A stretch of DNA of 64,000 nt, taken from Streptomyces sp. PT12. Lineage in GTDB: Bacteria; Actinomycetota; Actinomycetes; Streptomycetales; Streptomycetaceae. Numbering within the stretch: position 1 is the first letter of the stretch; every line of letters starts with the position of its first letter. Location: contig NZ_QEST01000141.1 in the NCBI RefSeq assembly GCF_003311645.1, forward strand, positions 34,560 through 98,559, in the 5' to 3' direction. Position numbers and translations under genes: made by a program. The notes beneath the pieces are model-generated. The model saw only the letters and a program-made list of their open reading frames with translations, was not told where the DNA came from and searched no databases. Shown here piece by piece: positions 33,973-42,661 of the stretch.

Positions 33973-35361
33973 CTACAGCGCGTTCGCCCGGGTGACCTCC
34001 GAGAACCAGCGCCCGCTGTCCTTCAGCGTCCGCTTCTGCGTCTCGAAGTCCACGTGCACGAGCCCGAACCTCTTCGAGTAGCCGTGAGACCACTCGAAGT
34101 TGTCAAGCAGCGTCCACACGAAGTACCCGCGCAGGTCGGCGCCTTCGGCGATCGCCCGGTGCGCGGCGCGGAAGTGGGCCTCCAGATAGGCCCGCCGCTC
34201 CTCGTCCTCGACGCGCCCCTCCGGGGTGACGCGGTCGTCGAACGCCGCGCCGTTCTCCGTCACATACAGCGGCGGCGCCCCGTACTCGCGCGTCAGGCGC
34301 GTCAGCGTCTCGTAGAGACCGTCGGGGTCGATCTCCCAGCCCATCGCCGTCTGCGGCACCCCGCGCCTGACGAACTCCACGTCCTCAGAGCCCACCCAGT
34401 GCGAAGGCCCGCCGCTCCCGGCTCCCGGATTGCCCGACGTGCCCGCGCGGACGACGTGACGTGAGTAGTAGTTGACGCCGAGGAAGTCCAACGGCGTGGC
34501 GATCACGGCCAGATCGCCCTCGTGGACGTGCTCGGTGCCCACCACCCCCGCCAGGTCGTCCACCACGTCCGCGGGGTAGGAGCCGCGCAGCAGCGGGTCG
34601 AGGAAGAAGCGGTTCATCAGGCCGTCGATGCGGCGGGCCGCGTCGCGGTCGGCAGCGCCGTCCGTCACCGGGTCGACGGGATACAGGTTGACGGTGATGC
34701 CGACGTCGGCCGCGCCCTGCCCGCGTAGCGCGCCCGCCGCGAGGCCGTGCCCAAGCAGCAGGTGGTGCGCGGCGCGCACCGCGGCGGCGCCATCCGTGCG
34801 GCCTGGGGCGTGGATGCCGCTCGCGTGGCCGAGGAACGCCGAGCACCACGGCTCGTTCAGCGTCGTCCAGGCGGGCGCCCGGTCGCCGAGGCGCTGGTGG
34901 ATCAGCGCGGCGTACTCCGCGAACCGCTCCGCGGTGTCCCGGTGCGGCCAGCCGCCCGCGTCCTCGAGGGCCTGCGGCAGATCCCAGTGGTAGAGCGTCA
35001 CCCAGGGCTGGATGCCGTGTTCGAGCAGGCCGTCGATCAGGCGGCTGTAGAAGTCGACGCCCGCGCCGTTGAGCGGGCCGTGCCCGTCGGGCTGGACGCG
35101 CGGCCAGGCGAGCGAGAAGCGGTAGTGCGTGACGCCGAGGTCGGCGAGCAGCGAGAGGTCCTCGGGGTAGCGGTGGTAGTGGTCGTCCGCCAGGTCGCCG
35201 GTCTGGTCGAGGTGCACCTTGCCCGGCGTGTGGGAGAACGTGTCCCAGATCGACGGCAGGCGCCCGTCGGCGGTCACGGCACCCTCGATCTGGTAGCTCG
35301 CGGTGGCGGTGCCCCAGGCGAAGCCCTCGGGGAAGCGGACGGGGCTCGGGTCAGTTGTCAT
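33973..35361 (-). CDS. Glycoside hydrolase family 1 beta-glucosidase
   Basis: The 462-residue protein is a full-length GH1 enzyme. The acid/base is Glu170 in WTTLNEPW, and the nucleophile is Glu369 in YVTENGAAF. The N-terminal FPEGFAWGTATASYQIEG and C-terminal WTLLDNFEWSHGYSKRFGLV are family signatures. No signal peptide is present, so it hydrolyses imported cellobiose or other beta-glucosides in the cytoplasm. The gene lies 69 bp downstream of an aldo/keto reductase gene on the same strand. No sugar ABC transporter is adjacent. Confidence 0.93.
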   Translation of the reverse strand: MTTDPSPVRFPEGFAWGTATASYQIEGAVTADGRLPSIWDTFSHTPGKVHLDQTGDLADDHYHRYPEDLSLLADLGVTHYRFSLAWPRVQPDGHGPLNGAGVDFYSRLIDGLLEHGIQPWVTLYHWDLPQALEDAGGWPHRDTAERFAEYAALIHQRLGDRAPAWTTLNEPWCSAFLGHASGIHAPGRTDGAAAVRAAHHLLLGHGLAAGALRGQGAADVGITVNLYPVDPVTDGAADRDAARRIDGLMNRFFLDPLLRGSYPADVVDDLAGVVGTEHVHEGDLAVIATPLDFLGVNYYSRHVVRAGTSGNPGAGSGGPSHWVGSEDVEFVRRGVPQTAMGWEIDPDGLYETLTRLTREYGAPPLYVTENGAAFDDRVTPEGRVEDEERRAYLEAHFRAAHRAIAEGADLRGYFVWTLLDNFEWSHGYSKRFGLVHVDFETQKRTLKDSGRWFSEVTRANAL

Positions 35362-35430
35362 GTGCGGACTTTCGCTGGTGGTTCGGCGGTTCGGTGGCTC
35401 GGTGGGTGATGCGGTGGCCAGGTGGGCCGT

Positions 35431-36393
35431 TCAGTGCTGCCAGTGGGACGGGGGCGCCGCGAGCCCTTCGACGACGGGCCACAGCTCGTCGGGAATGGGC
35501 AGGCGTGCCAGGCGAAGCGTTTCCCCGACGCGCTCGGGGCGGGTCACGCCGATGGCGGTGGAGGCGATGCGGGGGTCCCTCGTCGAGAACTGGATGGCCG
35601 CGGCGGCCAGGGGCACATCGTGCCGCGCGCAGGCCGCCTCGATCTCGCGTACCCGGCCGAGGATCGCGTCATTCGCCTCCCGATAGGCGTATCTGCCGTG
35701 CGCGTCGGGGCCCTTGGCGAGGATGCCGCCGCCGAACGGCGCGGCGTTGACCACCGCGAGCCCGGCCGCGCGGGCCGCGTCGATCAGGGCGTCGGCCGAA
35801 CGGTCGATCAGCGTCCACCGGTTGTGGGTGAGCAGCACCTCGAACGCGCCGGTCGCCACATAGCGGCCCATCAGGTCGACGGGCCCGCCCGCCACGCCGA
35901 TGTGCGCGGCCAGGCCCTCATCGCGGACGCGGACCAGCTCGTCGACCGGCCCTCCCGGCGCGACCGCCCGCTCGAACGGTATGTGCTCGGGGTCGTGCAG
36001 ATAGAGGAGTTGCACATGGTCGAGGCCCAGGCGTTCCAGGCTGCCCTCGAAGGAGCGGCGGACCTGGGCGGCCGAGAAGTCGCCGGTGGCGGGGTCGCGG
36101 TCCACCTTGGTGGCCAGCACGGCGCCGGGCGGCAGGCCGCCGCGCTCGGCGAGCGCGGCGCCCACGACGCGCTCGCCGCGCCCGTCGTCGCCGTAGCCAG
36201 CAGCGGTGTCGAGGAACGCGGCATCGCTGTCGAGCACGGCGCGCACGGTCGCCACCGCGCGCTCCTCGGGGACCTCGTAGCCGAACGCCGCGGGCATGCT
36301 CGACAGCGCGCCGCCGCCGAAGCAGATCTCGGGCACGGCGAGGCTCGTCCGGCCCAGGGGGCGGCGGGGAAACGCGCCGGGCCGCGCGCTCAT
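35431..36393 (-). CDS. Aldo/keto reductase (sugar dehydrogenase-like)
   Basis: The 320-residue protein is an AKR with the usual tetrad: Asp and Tyr in AFLDTAAGYGDDGRGE, Lys in LATKVDRDP, and His in QLLYLHDPEHIP. The sequence type (RPLGRTSLAVPEICFGGGAL; NAAPFGGGILAKGPD) matches the group that includes L-fucose and D-threo-aldose 1-dehydrogenases. ATG 36393 is the start just before the first strand. It probably forms an operon with the GH1 gene, suggesting oxidation of a released sugar. Confidence 0.85.
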   Translation of the reverse strand: MSARPGAFPRRPLGRTSLAVPEICFGGGALSSMPAAFGYEVPEERAVATVRAVLDSDAAFLDTAAGYGDDGRGERVVGAALAERGGLPPGAVLATKVDRDPATGDFSAAQVRRSFEGSLERLGLDHVQLLYLHDPEHIPFERAVAPGGPVDELVRVRDEGLAAHIGVAGGPVDLMGRYVATGAFEVLLTHNRWTLIDRSADALIDAARAAGLAVVNAAPFGGGILAKGPDAHGRYAYREANDAILGRVREIEAACARHDVPLAAAAIQFSTRDPRIASTAIGVTRPERVGETLRLARLPIPDELWPVVEGLAAPPSHWQH

Positions 36394-36597
36394 CGGGCGC
36401 TCACGGGGTCGGACGCCCTCCCCCGCAAGCGGGGGGTACCCCCAGGGGCGGGGCGGGTAAGGGCAGCTGGGGCGCGCGTGATCGGGAGGGGCATGCGGAC
36501 GATGATGACCGCTCGCGGCGCCGGAGGCAGTGACGCGCGCGACAGCGCGCAAGCCGGGTCGCGCGCCGGGGCGTGCATCCACGCGCCCGCGCGGCGG

Positions 36598-36777
36598 CTA
36601 CTGCGGTGGCCGGTAGTTCTCCGCCTTGTCCAGGATCGCGGTGAAACGCTCCCACTGGGCCGCGGCCTCGGCCGTGGGCCCCACGGTGAAGTCCTCGGGG
36701 TCGAGAAAGCTCAGCCGTTCGCGCGTGGCCGGGTCGAGATCCCGCCACGCGGCCTCATCCTGCGGTGACCGAGCCAC
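36598..36777 (-). CDS. 59-residue hypothetical protein overlapping a zinc ribbon
   Basis: From GTG 36777 the peptide reads MARSPQDEAAWRDLDPATRE, continues through FLDPEDFTVGPTAEAAAQWE, and ends DKAENYRPPQ. Codon bias (third-position G/C) favours this frame over the others. It starts inside the zinc-ribbon microprotein gene (23-bp overlap, different frame), so the two are probably coupled. I do not recognise a family. Confidence 0.5.
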   Translation of the reverse strand: MARSPQDEAAWRDLDPATRERLSFLDPEDFTVGPTAEAAAQWERFTAILDKAENYRPPQ

Positions 36778-36847
36778 AGTCGTCGCACACCCAATTGCCG
36801 TTGTTGAGCCTGCGGCCCTTGATCGACCCGCACGACGGACATTCCAC
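36755..36847 (-). CDS. 30-residue zinc-ribbon microprotein
   Basis: GTG 36847, preceded by GAGGGGG, opens a peptide ECPSCGSIKG...WVCDDCGSVTAG. The CPSC and CDDC pairs and 12-14 residue spacing are the same as at 33423-33518, so the two are paralogues 3 kb apart. Each probably folds as a single zinc ribbon. It overlaps the downstream 59-residue gene. Confidence 0.58.
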   Translation of the reverse strand: MECPSCGSIKGRRLNNGNWVCDDCGSVTAG

Positions 36848-36955
36848 CGGCTGCCCCCTCACGCATCGCCAGCCCGGGGCATCCGACTGTAGCGTGCGGC
36901 GACCACCCGTGGCAGCCCCCGGCGGCGGGCACCGCCGCCGGGGGCTCACGGGCCG

Positions 36956-39313
36956 TCAGAGGATGCGCAGCAGCCGGTCGCCGAGGCCGGGCTCGCCGAG
37001 TGGCTCGCCCAGCGCCAGCGGAACGGTGACCCCGTCGGGTCCGTCACCGACCGTCAGCGTGCCGACCTCGGCGCCCGCGTCCGCGGAGCCGGGCACGCCG
37101 TCCTCGGGCGCGTTGAGCCGGAGGGACACCTCGAGGCCCGCCCAGCCGACCGCCCGCACCTCCTCGGTGACCACGACCGGCGTCCGCCCGCCGAGACCGT
37201 CGTCGACATGGCCGACCACCTCGCCCTCGCCGATCACCGTCTCCGCGGTGAGCTGACCCTGGGCGAACCTGATCAACTGGTCACCCATGGTGAGCGCTTG
37301 CACCAGGATCGAGTTGTCCCGCGGATCGGGTCCCTGATCGAGAACGGCGCCCACGATCAGGCGCGTGTCGTCGCCGACCTGCTGGTGGGCGGCGAACATC
37401 AGGTTCCCGCCCGCGGCGGTCGAGGTGCCGGTCTTGATGCCCACCACGCCGTTGACGGGCACGAGGCCGTTCCAGTTGCCGTGGACGTTGCCCTGGCTGT
37501 CCTCGTACGAGGGCATGCGGGCGATCTGCCGGAACACCGGGTCGTCCATCGCCGCCTTGGCCAGCAGCACCTGGTCCTCCGCGGTGGAGACGGTCGTCTC
37601 GTCGAGGCCGCTCGGGTCGGTGTAGGTGGTGTCGTCCATGCCGAGATCGGCCGCCGCGGCGTTCATCTTCTCCACGAACGCCTCCTGCGAATCGGAGTCC
37701 CAACGCGCCAGCAGCCGGGCCACGTTGTTCGCGGAAGGAATCATGATCGCCTGAAGCGCCTCGCGCTGGGTGATCGTGGATCCCGCCTCGACGAGAACGG
37801 TCGACTCGTTGTCCGTATCGGCGAGTCCTGCCTCGTCCTCGGCCAGTTGGTCGACGGGGATGGCCGCGCCGTCCTCGTCCTCGCCCATGGGGTGCTCCTG
37901 GAGGATCACATAGGCGGTCATCACTTTCGCGACGGACGCGATCGGCACCGGCTCCTGCTCGCCCGACGAGCCGAACGAGCCCAGCCCCTCGACCTCGAGC
38001 GCGGCCTGCCCCTCGGCGGGCCACGGCACGGACGGCGCCTCGCCGTCGAACGTGAACGTCGGCGCCGCGGTCAGCTCGAGCGAGGGCTCGGGGAGCGGCC
38101 GGAACCACTGCGCCACCGCGATCACGATCAGCAGGAGCACGACGAGCGGCGTCCAGATCTTGACGCGGCGCAGCAGGGTGCGCAACGGCGTGGGTGGGGG
38201 CGCGGGCTTGTTGGTGAGCGCCGCCAGCAGCGCGAGGGGGTCGCGCGGCTCCTCATCGGGCGCGGCCGTGGGGCGCGGCGGGTCGGCGGGCCGCAGCGGG
38301 ACCGCCGTGGATTCGGGCGAGGGCGCGGGCGGTTCGAGCGGAGGCGGGGGCGGCGCGACGCGGGGGTCGGCGGGCCCGGCCGACCGCTTCTCGGGCAGCG
38401 CGTCCCCTGCGGTGTCCCCTGCGGTGTCCCCTGCGGTGTCCCCCGGGGGGAGCCGGAGCACGCTGGTGGGCTGGTCGACGCGCGGCGCGGGCTCGTCGTC
38501 GGACTCCTTGTCCGGCTCCCTGTCCGGCTCCCTGTCCGGCTCCTTCGTGTCCTCGTCGCTGCCGTCGTCGCTGCCGTCGTCGGCCTTCGTGTCGCCCTCG
38601 GGGGGCGCGTCCTCTGCGGTGTCCCCTGCGGTGTCCCCCGGGGGGAGCCGGAGCACGCTGGTGGGCTGGTCGACGCGCGGCGCGGGCTCGTCGTCCGTGG
38701 CCGCGTCCGTGTCCGTGTCCTCGCCCTTGGCGTCGGGCTTGGCGTTGGGCTCCTCGGCCCGGGCACGAAGCTGGGTCGTCCCGCGATCGCCGCTGTCCGC
38801 CTTCGCCTTCGCGCCCGACTCCTCGCCCGAGACGCGGAGGTGAACGGTCCCGCCGTCGCCGCTGTCGGGCTTCTCGTCGCCCGCTGAGGCGTCGGCGGGC
38901 GCGTCCGCCGCCGGGGCCTCGTCCTCGCCGTCGCCACCGCTCTCCGGGGCGTCCACGGCGTTCCCGGCCTCCGCCGCCTCCCTGTCCTCCCCGTTCTCCC
39001 CGTTCTCCCCGTTCTTCTCGCCCGCCGAGCCGTCGGGCTCCTCGCCCGGCTCGGCCGCACGCGGCACCGCCGCATCCCGCTGCGCCGGTATGGGCGGGGC
39101 CTTCGGGGCCTCAGAGGTGTTCGGGGCCTTCGGGGCCCGTGGTGCCGTCGTGCCGCTTCCTGTGGCGGTCTCGCTCTCCTCCGGGCCCGTGGCCCGATCC
39201 TCGTCCCCGGGAACCTTGGCAACCTGGGGAACCCTTCCGGGGTCCTCAGGCGTCTTCTCCGATGACTCCTGCTCCCGCTCCCGATCCGACATGTCCGGGG
39301 ACTCGCCCGCCAC
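36956..39313 (-). CDS. D-alanyl-D-alanine carboxypeptidase with long repetitive cytoplasmic tail
   Basis: The 785-residue protein has an S11 (PBP5-type) peptidase domain outside the membrane: SxxK at about 459 (IASVAKVM), SxN at about 524 (IPSANNVARLL) and KTGTS at about 626. It removes the terminal D-Ala of peptidoglycan stem peptides. One membrane anchor lies near 388-407 (IWTPLVVLLLIVIAVAQWF). The first ~385 residues are disordered, acidic and repetitive, with two copies of DDEPAPRVDQPTSVLRLPPG and related TVHLRV and TTQLRA motifs. Such threonine-hydrophobic-Leu-Arg spots look like Ser/Thr kinase sites recognised by FHA domains, which is inference. GTG 39313 follows GGGAGG. Confidence 0.88.
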   Translation of the reverse strand: MAGESPDMSDREREQESSEKTPEDPGRVPQVAKVPGDEDRATGPEESETATGSGTTAPRAPKAPNTSEAPKAPPIPAQRDAAVPRAAEPGEEPDGSAGEKNGENGENGEDREAAEAGNAVDAPESGGDGEDEAPAADAPADASAGDEKPDSGDGGTVHLRVSGEESGAKAKADSGDRGTTQLRARAEEPNAKPDAKGEDTDTDAATDDEPAPRVDQPTSVLRLPPGDTAGDTAEDAPPEGDTKADDGSDDGSDEDTKEPDREPDREPDKESDDEPAPRVDQPTSVLRLPPGDTAGDTAGDTAGDALPEKRSAGPADPRVAPPPPPLEPPAPSPESTAVPLRPADPPRPTAAPDEEPRDPLALLAALTNKPAPPPTPLRTLLRRVKIWTPLVVLLLIVIAVAQWFRPLPEPSLELTAAPTFTFDGEAPSVPWPAEGQAALEVEGLGSFGSSGEQEPVPIASVAKVMTAYVILQEHPMGEDEDGAAIPVDQLAEDEAGLADTDNESTVLVEAGSTITQREALQAIMIPSANNVARLLARWDSDSQEAFVEKMNAAAADLGMDDTTYTDPSGLDETTVSTAEDQVLLAKAAMDDPVFRQIARMPSYEDSQGNVHGNWNGLVPVNGVVGIKTGTSTAAGGNLMFAAHQQVGDDTRLIVGAVLDQGPDPRDNSILVQALTMGDQLIRFAQGQLTAETVIGEGEVVGHVDDGLGGRTPVVVTEEVRAVGWAGLEVSLRLNAPEDGVPGSADAGAEVGTLTVGDGPDGVTVPLALGEPLGEPGLGDRLLRIL
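38419..38695. repeat. 82-bp exact direct repeat inside the carboxypeptidase gene
   Basis: Positions 38419-38500 and 38614-38695 are identical over 82 bp. They encode the duplicated PRVDQPTSVLRLPPGDTAGD segment of the cytoplasmic tail. A 12-bp GGTGTCCCCTGC array extends the first copy. The identity points to recent duplication or gene conversion. Confidence 0.85.
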
Positions 39314-39537
39314 CCGTACCTCCCTACGCGTCGTTCACCCAATGGGCCGCTGGTCCCCCCAGTTTGCCGGGTCCCGCGCGCCTCGGTGCGACGAGCCATC
39401 AGCGGTGGGAGGGCGCTGTCTCATGGGCTGGGACGACAACGACATATCTACGGGTTCCCTTACAAAACAACCACGCACCCTCGACAGAACAATGTGAGAG
39501 GCGTCACCCTGTCTGTCATCCACGCGGGGAGGCATGG

Positions 39538-40335
39538 ATGGGCAGGAGTCGTAGAACCATTCCGGAGGAGCTGCTGCTGCTCGCTCTGGACCCGGCCACG
39601 GGTACCACCGCGCAGCCGCAGTCGCTCGACCTCGGCCTCGCCGGGGCACAGCTCGTCGAGCTGGCCTTGGCGGGACGGATAGCCCCAGATGGGGACCGAA
39701 TAGCCGTGGTGCTGCCACGGCCGACCGGAGATCCCACGCTGGACTCCGCACTGGAGCTGTTGCGCAGACGCGGCAGCCCAGTACGCGCGGTCCACTGGAT
39801 CGGCGGGCCCCGTCTCGGGCTTCGCCAAACGTATCTCTCGCATCTGGAGCGCTGCGGCATGGTGCACGCGGTGGAGAACCAGATGTGCGGAGTTCTGCCG
39901 ACGACCAGGTACCAGGCGACGGATACCGCGGTCAGCAGGCAGATCCGGGCTCGGCTCGACACCGCGATCCGCACCGGCACGCCACCGGACGCACGGACCG
40001 CGGCGCTGGCGGCCCTGGCCCACGCGGTGGGCCTCGGCAAGCACCTCTATCCCGGGAACGAGGGGCGGTCGTCCCGCTCCAGACTCCGGGATCTGATCAG
40101 GCACGACCCGATGGGCGGCCTCGTGGCGCACGCCGTCATGGATGTGCAGAACGGCGTGGCCGGTCAGGCGGCCGCGGCTCGTCGGCCCGCGCAGGGCGGC
40201 ACCCGCAAGGCGGGGCGCGCACCGGCGCCGGCGGCGGCCATGGCTGTGGTCGGCCAGTCGCAGCAGCTCACCGACGAGCCCAGACGGAGAGGAGGGACGC
40301 GAGCCGCAGTCGTTCGTCCTTCGCTCTCGCACTAG
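39538..40335 (+). CDS. GPP34 (GOLPH3-like) family protein
   Basis: The 265-residue protein matches the bacterial GPP34 family: TIPEELLLLALDPATG, then LDLGLAGAQLVELALAGRIA and DPTLDSALELLRRRGSP. Its helical bundle is like Golgi phosphoprotein 3, which binds phosphoinositides. Streptomyces has many paralogues, often near DUF5753/DUF397 regulators, as here; their role is not known. A low-complexity Ala/Arg tail ends the protein. The ATG at 39538 has GGGGAGG upstream. Confidence 0.85.
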   Translation: MGRSRRTIPEELLLLALDPATGTTAQPQSLDLGLAGAQLVELALAGRIAPDGDRIAVVLPRPTGDPTLDSALELLRRRGSPVRAVHWIGGPRLGLRQTYLSHLERCGMVHAVENQMCGVLPTTRYQATDTAVSRQIRARLDTAIRTGTPPDARTAALAALAHAVGLGKHLYPGNEGRSSRSRLRDLIRHDPMGGLVAHAVMDVQNGVAGQAAAARRPAQGGTRKAGRAPAPAAAMAVVGQSQQLTDEPRRRGGTRAAVVRPSLSH

Positions 40336-40365
40336 GTGCGCGCCGCGGGTCGTGGCCCGCGCACC
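40335..40365 (+). terminator. Hairpin at the end of the GPP34 gene
   Basis: GGTGCGCG at 40335-40342 pairs with CGCGCACC at 40358-40365, and an inner GCGGG/CCCGC can form instead of part of the stem. It begins at the stop codon of the GPP34 gene. The role as terminator is inferred from position. Confidence 0.5.
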
Positions 40366-40585
40366 CGACCGACCAACCCGGGAGCCGCATGCGAGCACGG
40401 GGTGTGGCGGCGGCCACAGACGACGGCCGTCGCCGCACCCCATGCTTGTGCCCGGCCACGCGCTGCCGCGTATCCGCCGGGACACGTCCCGTGAATCCCG
40501 AGCGGGCGCACCATGCCGGGTGGCACTCTGCTGAAAGGCGGCCGTCGTCTGTGACCGGCCACATCGACGGAGGTGCGCAAGTCCC

Positions 40586-41458
40586 GTGACCGGCAACGTC
40601 AATCCCACCGTCAGGCGACGCAGGCTCGGCCAGGAGCTGAGACGGCTGCGCGAGGACCGCAACATGACGGCCGAGGGCGTCGCCGAGCGGCTGCTTGTCT
40701 CCCAGTCCAAGATCAGCAGGCTGGAGAACGGCCGCCGCAGCATCAGCCCGCGCGATGTGCGGGACCTGTGCGAGGTCTACGGCATCGAGGACAAGAAGCT
40801 CGTCGAGTCGCTGATGCAGATGGCGCGCGAGTCGCGCCAGCAGGGCTGGTGGCACGCGTTCGCCGAGCTGTCGCCGACCTACAGCGTCTACATCGGCCTC
40901 GAGACGGACGCCTCGTCGCTGCGGGTCTACGAGCCGCAGGTGGTGCCGGGGCTGCTCCAGACGCAGGAGTACGCCACCGCGCTCATATCGGGGGCGCTGC
41001 CCGAGGTCGGCCCCGACGAGGTCAACAGCCGCGTCCAGGTGCGCCTTCGGCGCCAGCAGCGGCTGTACGACGAGCGGACGCCGTTACGCCTGTGGGCCGT
41101 CGTGGACGAGGCGGCGCTGCGGCGGCAGGTCGGCGGGCCCTCGACGATGCTCGAGCAGATCCACCGCCTGACCGAGTGCTCGCGGCTGCCCCATGTGACG
41201 CTCCAGGTGCTGCCCTTCTCCGCGGGCGCGCACCCCGCGGTCAACGGGCAATACACGATCCTGGAGTTCCCCGAGGCGAGCGACTCCACGGTGATCTACC
41301 TGGAGGGCGGCACGAACGACTTCTATCTGGAGAAGCCGCACGACGTGCAGCACTACAGCGTGATGTACGAGCACCTGCGCGCGCAGGCGCTCAGTCCCGA
41401 GCAGACGCGCGGCGTCCTCGGACAGCTCGCCCAGGAGTACAGGAGCGCGCTCCGCTGA
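40586..41458 (+). CDS. XRE family regulator with DUF5753
   Basis: The 290-residue protein has an HTH at residues 10-65 (RLGQELRRLREDRNMTAEGV; LLVSQSKISRLENGRRSISP). A DUF5753 domain follows (about 100-285: QVVPGLLQTQEYATALI; HVTLQVLPFSAGAHPAVNGQ). GTG 40586 has GGAGG upstream. In Streptomyces these regulators pair with a small DUF397 protein that counteracts them, and the DUF397 gene lies 160 bp downstream. The pairs influence development and antibiotic production, and some resemble toxin-antitoxin modules. Confidence 0.9.
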   Translation: MTGNVNPTVRRRRLGQELRRLREDRNMTAEGVAERLLVSQSKISRLENGRRSISPRDVRDLCEVYGIEDKKLVESLMQMARESRQQGWWHAFAELSPTYSVYIGLETDASSLRVYEPQVVPGLLQTQEYATALISGALPEVGPDEVNSRVQVRLRRQQRLYDERTPLRLWAVVDEAALRRQVGGPSTMLEQIHRLTECSRLPHVTLQVLPFSAGAHPAVNGQYTILEFPEASDSTVIYLEGGTNDFYLEKPHDVQHYSVMYEHLRAQALSPEQTRGVLGQLAQEYRSALR

Positions 41459-41617
41459 GGCGGGGAGGCCCGGGGCGCGGGGCAGAGGATACCGCCCAAC
41501 TCCCTTGCCACGCACCGAAGTAGCGGGTGCGCCACCCGGACGGGTGAAGCCCGCCCTCGGGGTCGCCTCCCGGCTAGTACGTTCGCCGCACCACACACCG
41601 ACCGGTCAGGAGCCGGA

Positions 41618-41830
41618 GTGAACATGGCAATGCGGCAAGGCATGACGCGCACATGGAGGAAGTCGTCCTACTCGGGGGGTACCGGCGCCTGTCTCGAGGT
41701 GCTGATCCCGGTACGCGACGGGCTGGCGGTCCGCGACTCCAAGGCCCCCGCCGGGCCGAGACTCGGCTTTGGGGCCGGTTCGTGGTCGGCGTTCCTCGCC
41801 GTGCTCGACGACAAGGCGTTCACCCGCTGA
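41618..41830 (+). CDS. DUF397 protein, partner of the DUF5753 regulator
   Basis: The 70-residue protein shows the family core WRKSSYSGGTGACLEVLIP, VRDSKAP and a final WSAFLAVL. DUF397 proteins bind or antagonise the neighbouring XRE-DUF5753 regulator. GTG 41618 has AGGAG upstream; an ATG at 41624 is the alternative. It follows the regulator gene on the same strand. Confidence 0.88.
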   Translation: MNMAMRQGMTRTWRKSSYSGGTGACLEVLIPVRDGLAVRDSKAPAGPRLGFGAGSWSAFLAVLDDKAFTR

Positions 41831-41903
41831 CGTTCACCCCGCTGACGTTCACCTTCTGTCGAACGAGGGGCGACTGTCAGTGGCGGGTGCGAGCATGGTC
41901 GGC

Positions 41904-42590
41904 ATGAACGAGATCGCCGCTTACTGGGACGCCGCCGTGTCCGCCTTCGATGACGAGCCTGACCACGGGCTGCGCGACGCCCGGGTCAGGGCCGCGTGGG
42001 CGCGGCGCCTCGACGACTGGATCCCATCAGGCGCGCCCGGGGGAGCCGACGTGCTCGACGTCGGCTGCGGGACCGGCACGCTCTCGGTCCTGCTGGCCGA
42101 GCGGGGCCACCGCGTCACCGGCGTGGACGTGGCGCCGCGCATGGTGGCCGCGGCGGAGGAGAAGGCGGAGGCGGCCGGGGTCGCGGTGACGTTCGTCGTG
42201 GGCGACGCGGCGGCCCCGCCGGTGGGGGCGGGCCGGTTCGACGCCGTGCTGGCCAGGCACCTGCTGTGGACGCTGCCCGACCCGACGGCGGCGCTGCGGG
42301 CCTGGGCGGGCAGGCTGCGGCCCGGTGGGCGGCTGGTGCTGGTGGAGGGGCGGTGGCGGCAGTCGGCGACGGCCAGGCCGTATGTGCCCGAGGCCGCGGC
42401 GCTTCCGTGGCACGGCGGGGTGACCGCGACGGAGCTCGCGCTCGCGGTCACGCCGCTGGTGGAGGACATCAGCGTCGAGGAGCTTGACGACGACCCCGAC
42501 CTGTGGGGCAAGCCGGTCGACGACGAGCGGTACGCGCTGGTGGCCCGCGTCCCCCGGCAGCCCCGGCGGGGAGGTGAGGCCGATCGCTAG
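41904..42590 (+). CDS. SAM-dependent methyltransferase
   Basis: The 228-residue protein is a class I methyltransferase: motif I is VLDVGCGTGTLSVLLAERG, motif II VTGVDVAPRMVAAAEEKA, and RFDAVLARHLLWTLPDP is motif post-II with RPGGRLVLVEG after it. The substrate cannot be named. The start may be ATG 41904 or 41895. It is followed by a 7-bp tandem array and the convergent Mut7-C gene. Confidence 0.85.
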   Translation: MNEIAAYWDAAVSAFDDEPDHGLRDARVRAAWARRLDDWIPSGAPGGADVLDVGCGTGTLSVLLAERGHRVTGVDVAPRMVAAAEEKAEAAGVAVTFVVGDAAAPPVGAGRFDAVLARHLLWTLPDPTAALRAWAGRLRPGGRLVLVEGRWRQSATARPYVPEAAALPWHGGVTATELALAVTPLVEDISVEELDDDPDLWGKPVDDERYALVARVPRQPRRGGEADR

Positions 42591-42601
42591 ACGCGACCGC
42601 C

Positions 42602-42650
42602 GTGCCCGGTGCCCGGTGCCCGGTGCTCAGTGCTCAGTGCCCAGTGCTCA
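42602..42650. repeat. Seven tandem 7-bp repeats
   Basis: GTGCCCG is repeated three times from 42602, followed by four GTGCTCA/GTGCCCA units to 42650. The array lies between two convergent genes. It looks like a replication-slippage microsatellite and might vary between strains. Confidence 0.8.
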
Positions 42651-42661
42651 GGGCCTCGTGC

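Noticed and set aside
42602-42650. CRISPR-like array
   Set aside because: The units are 7 bp with no spacers, and there are no cas genes in the window.
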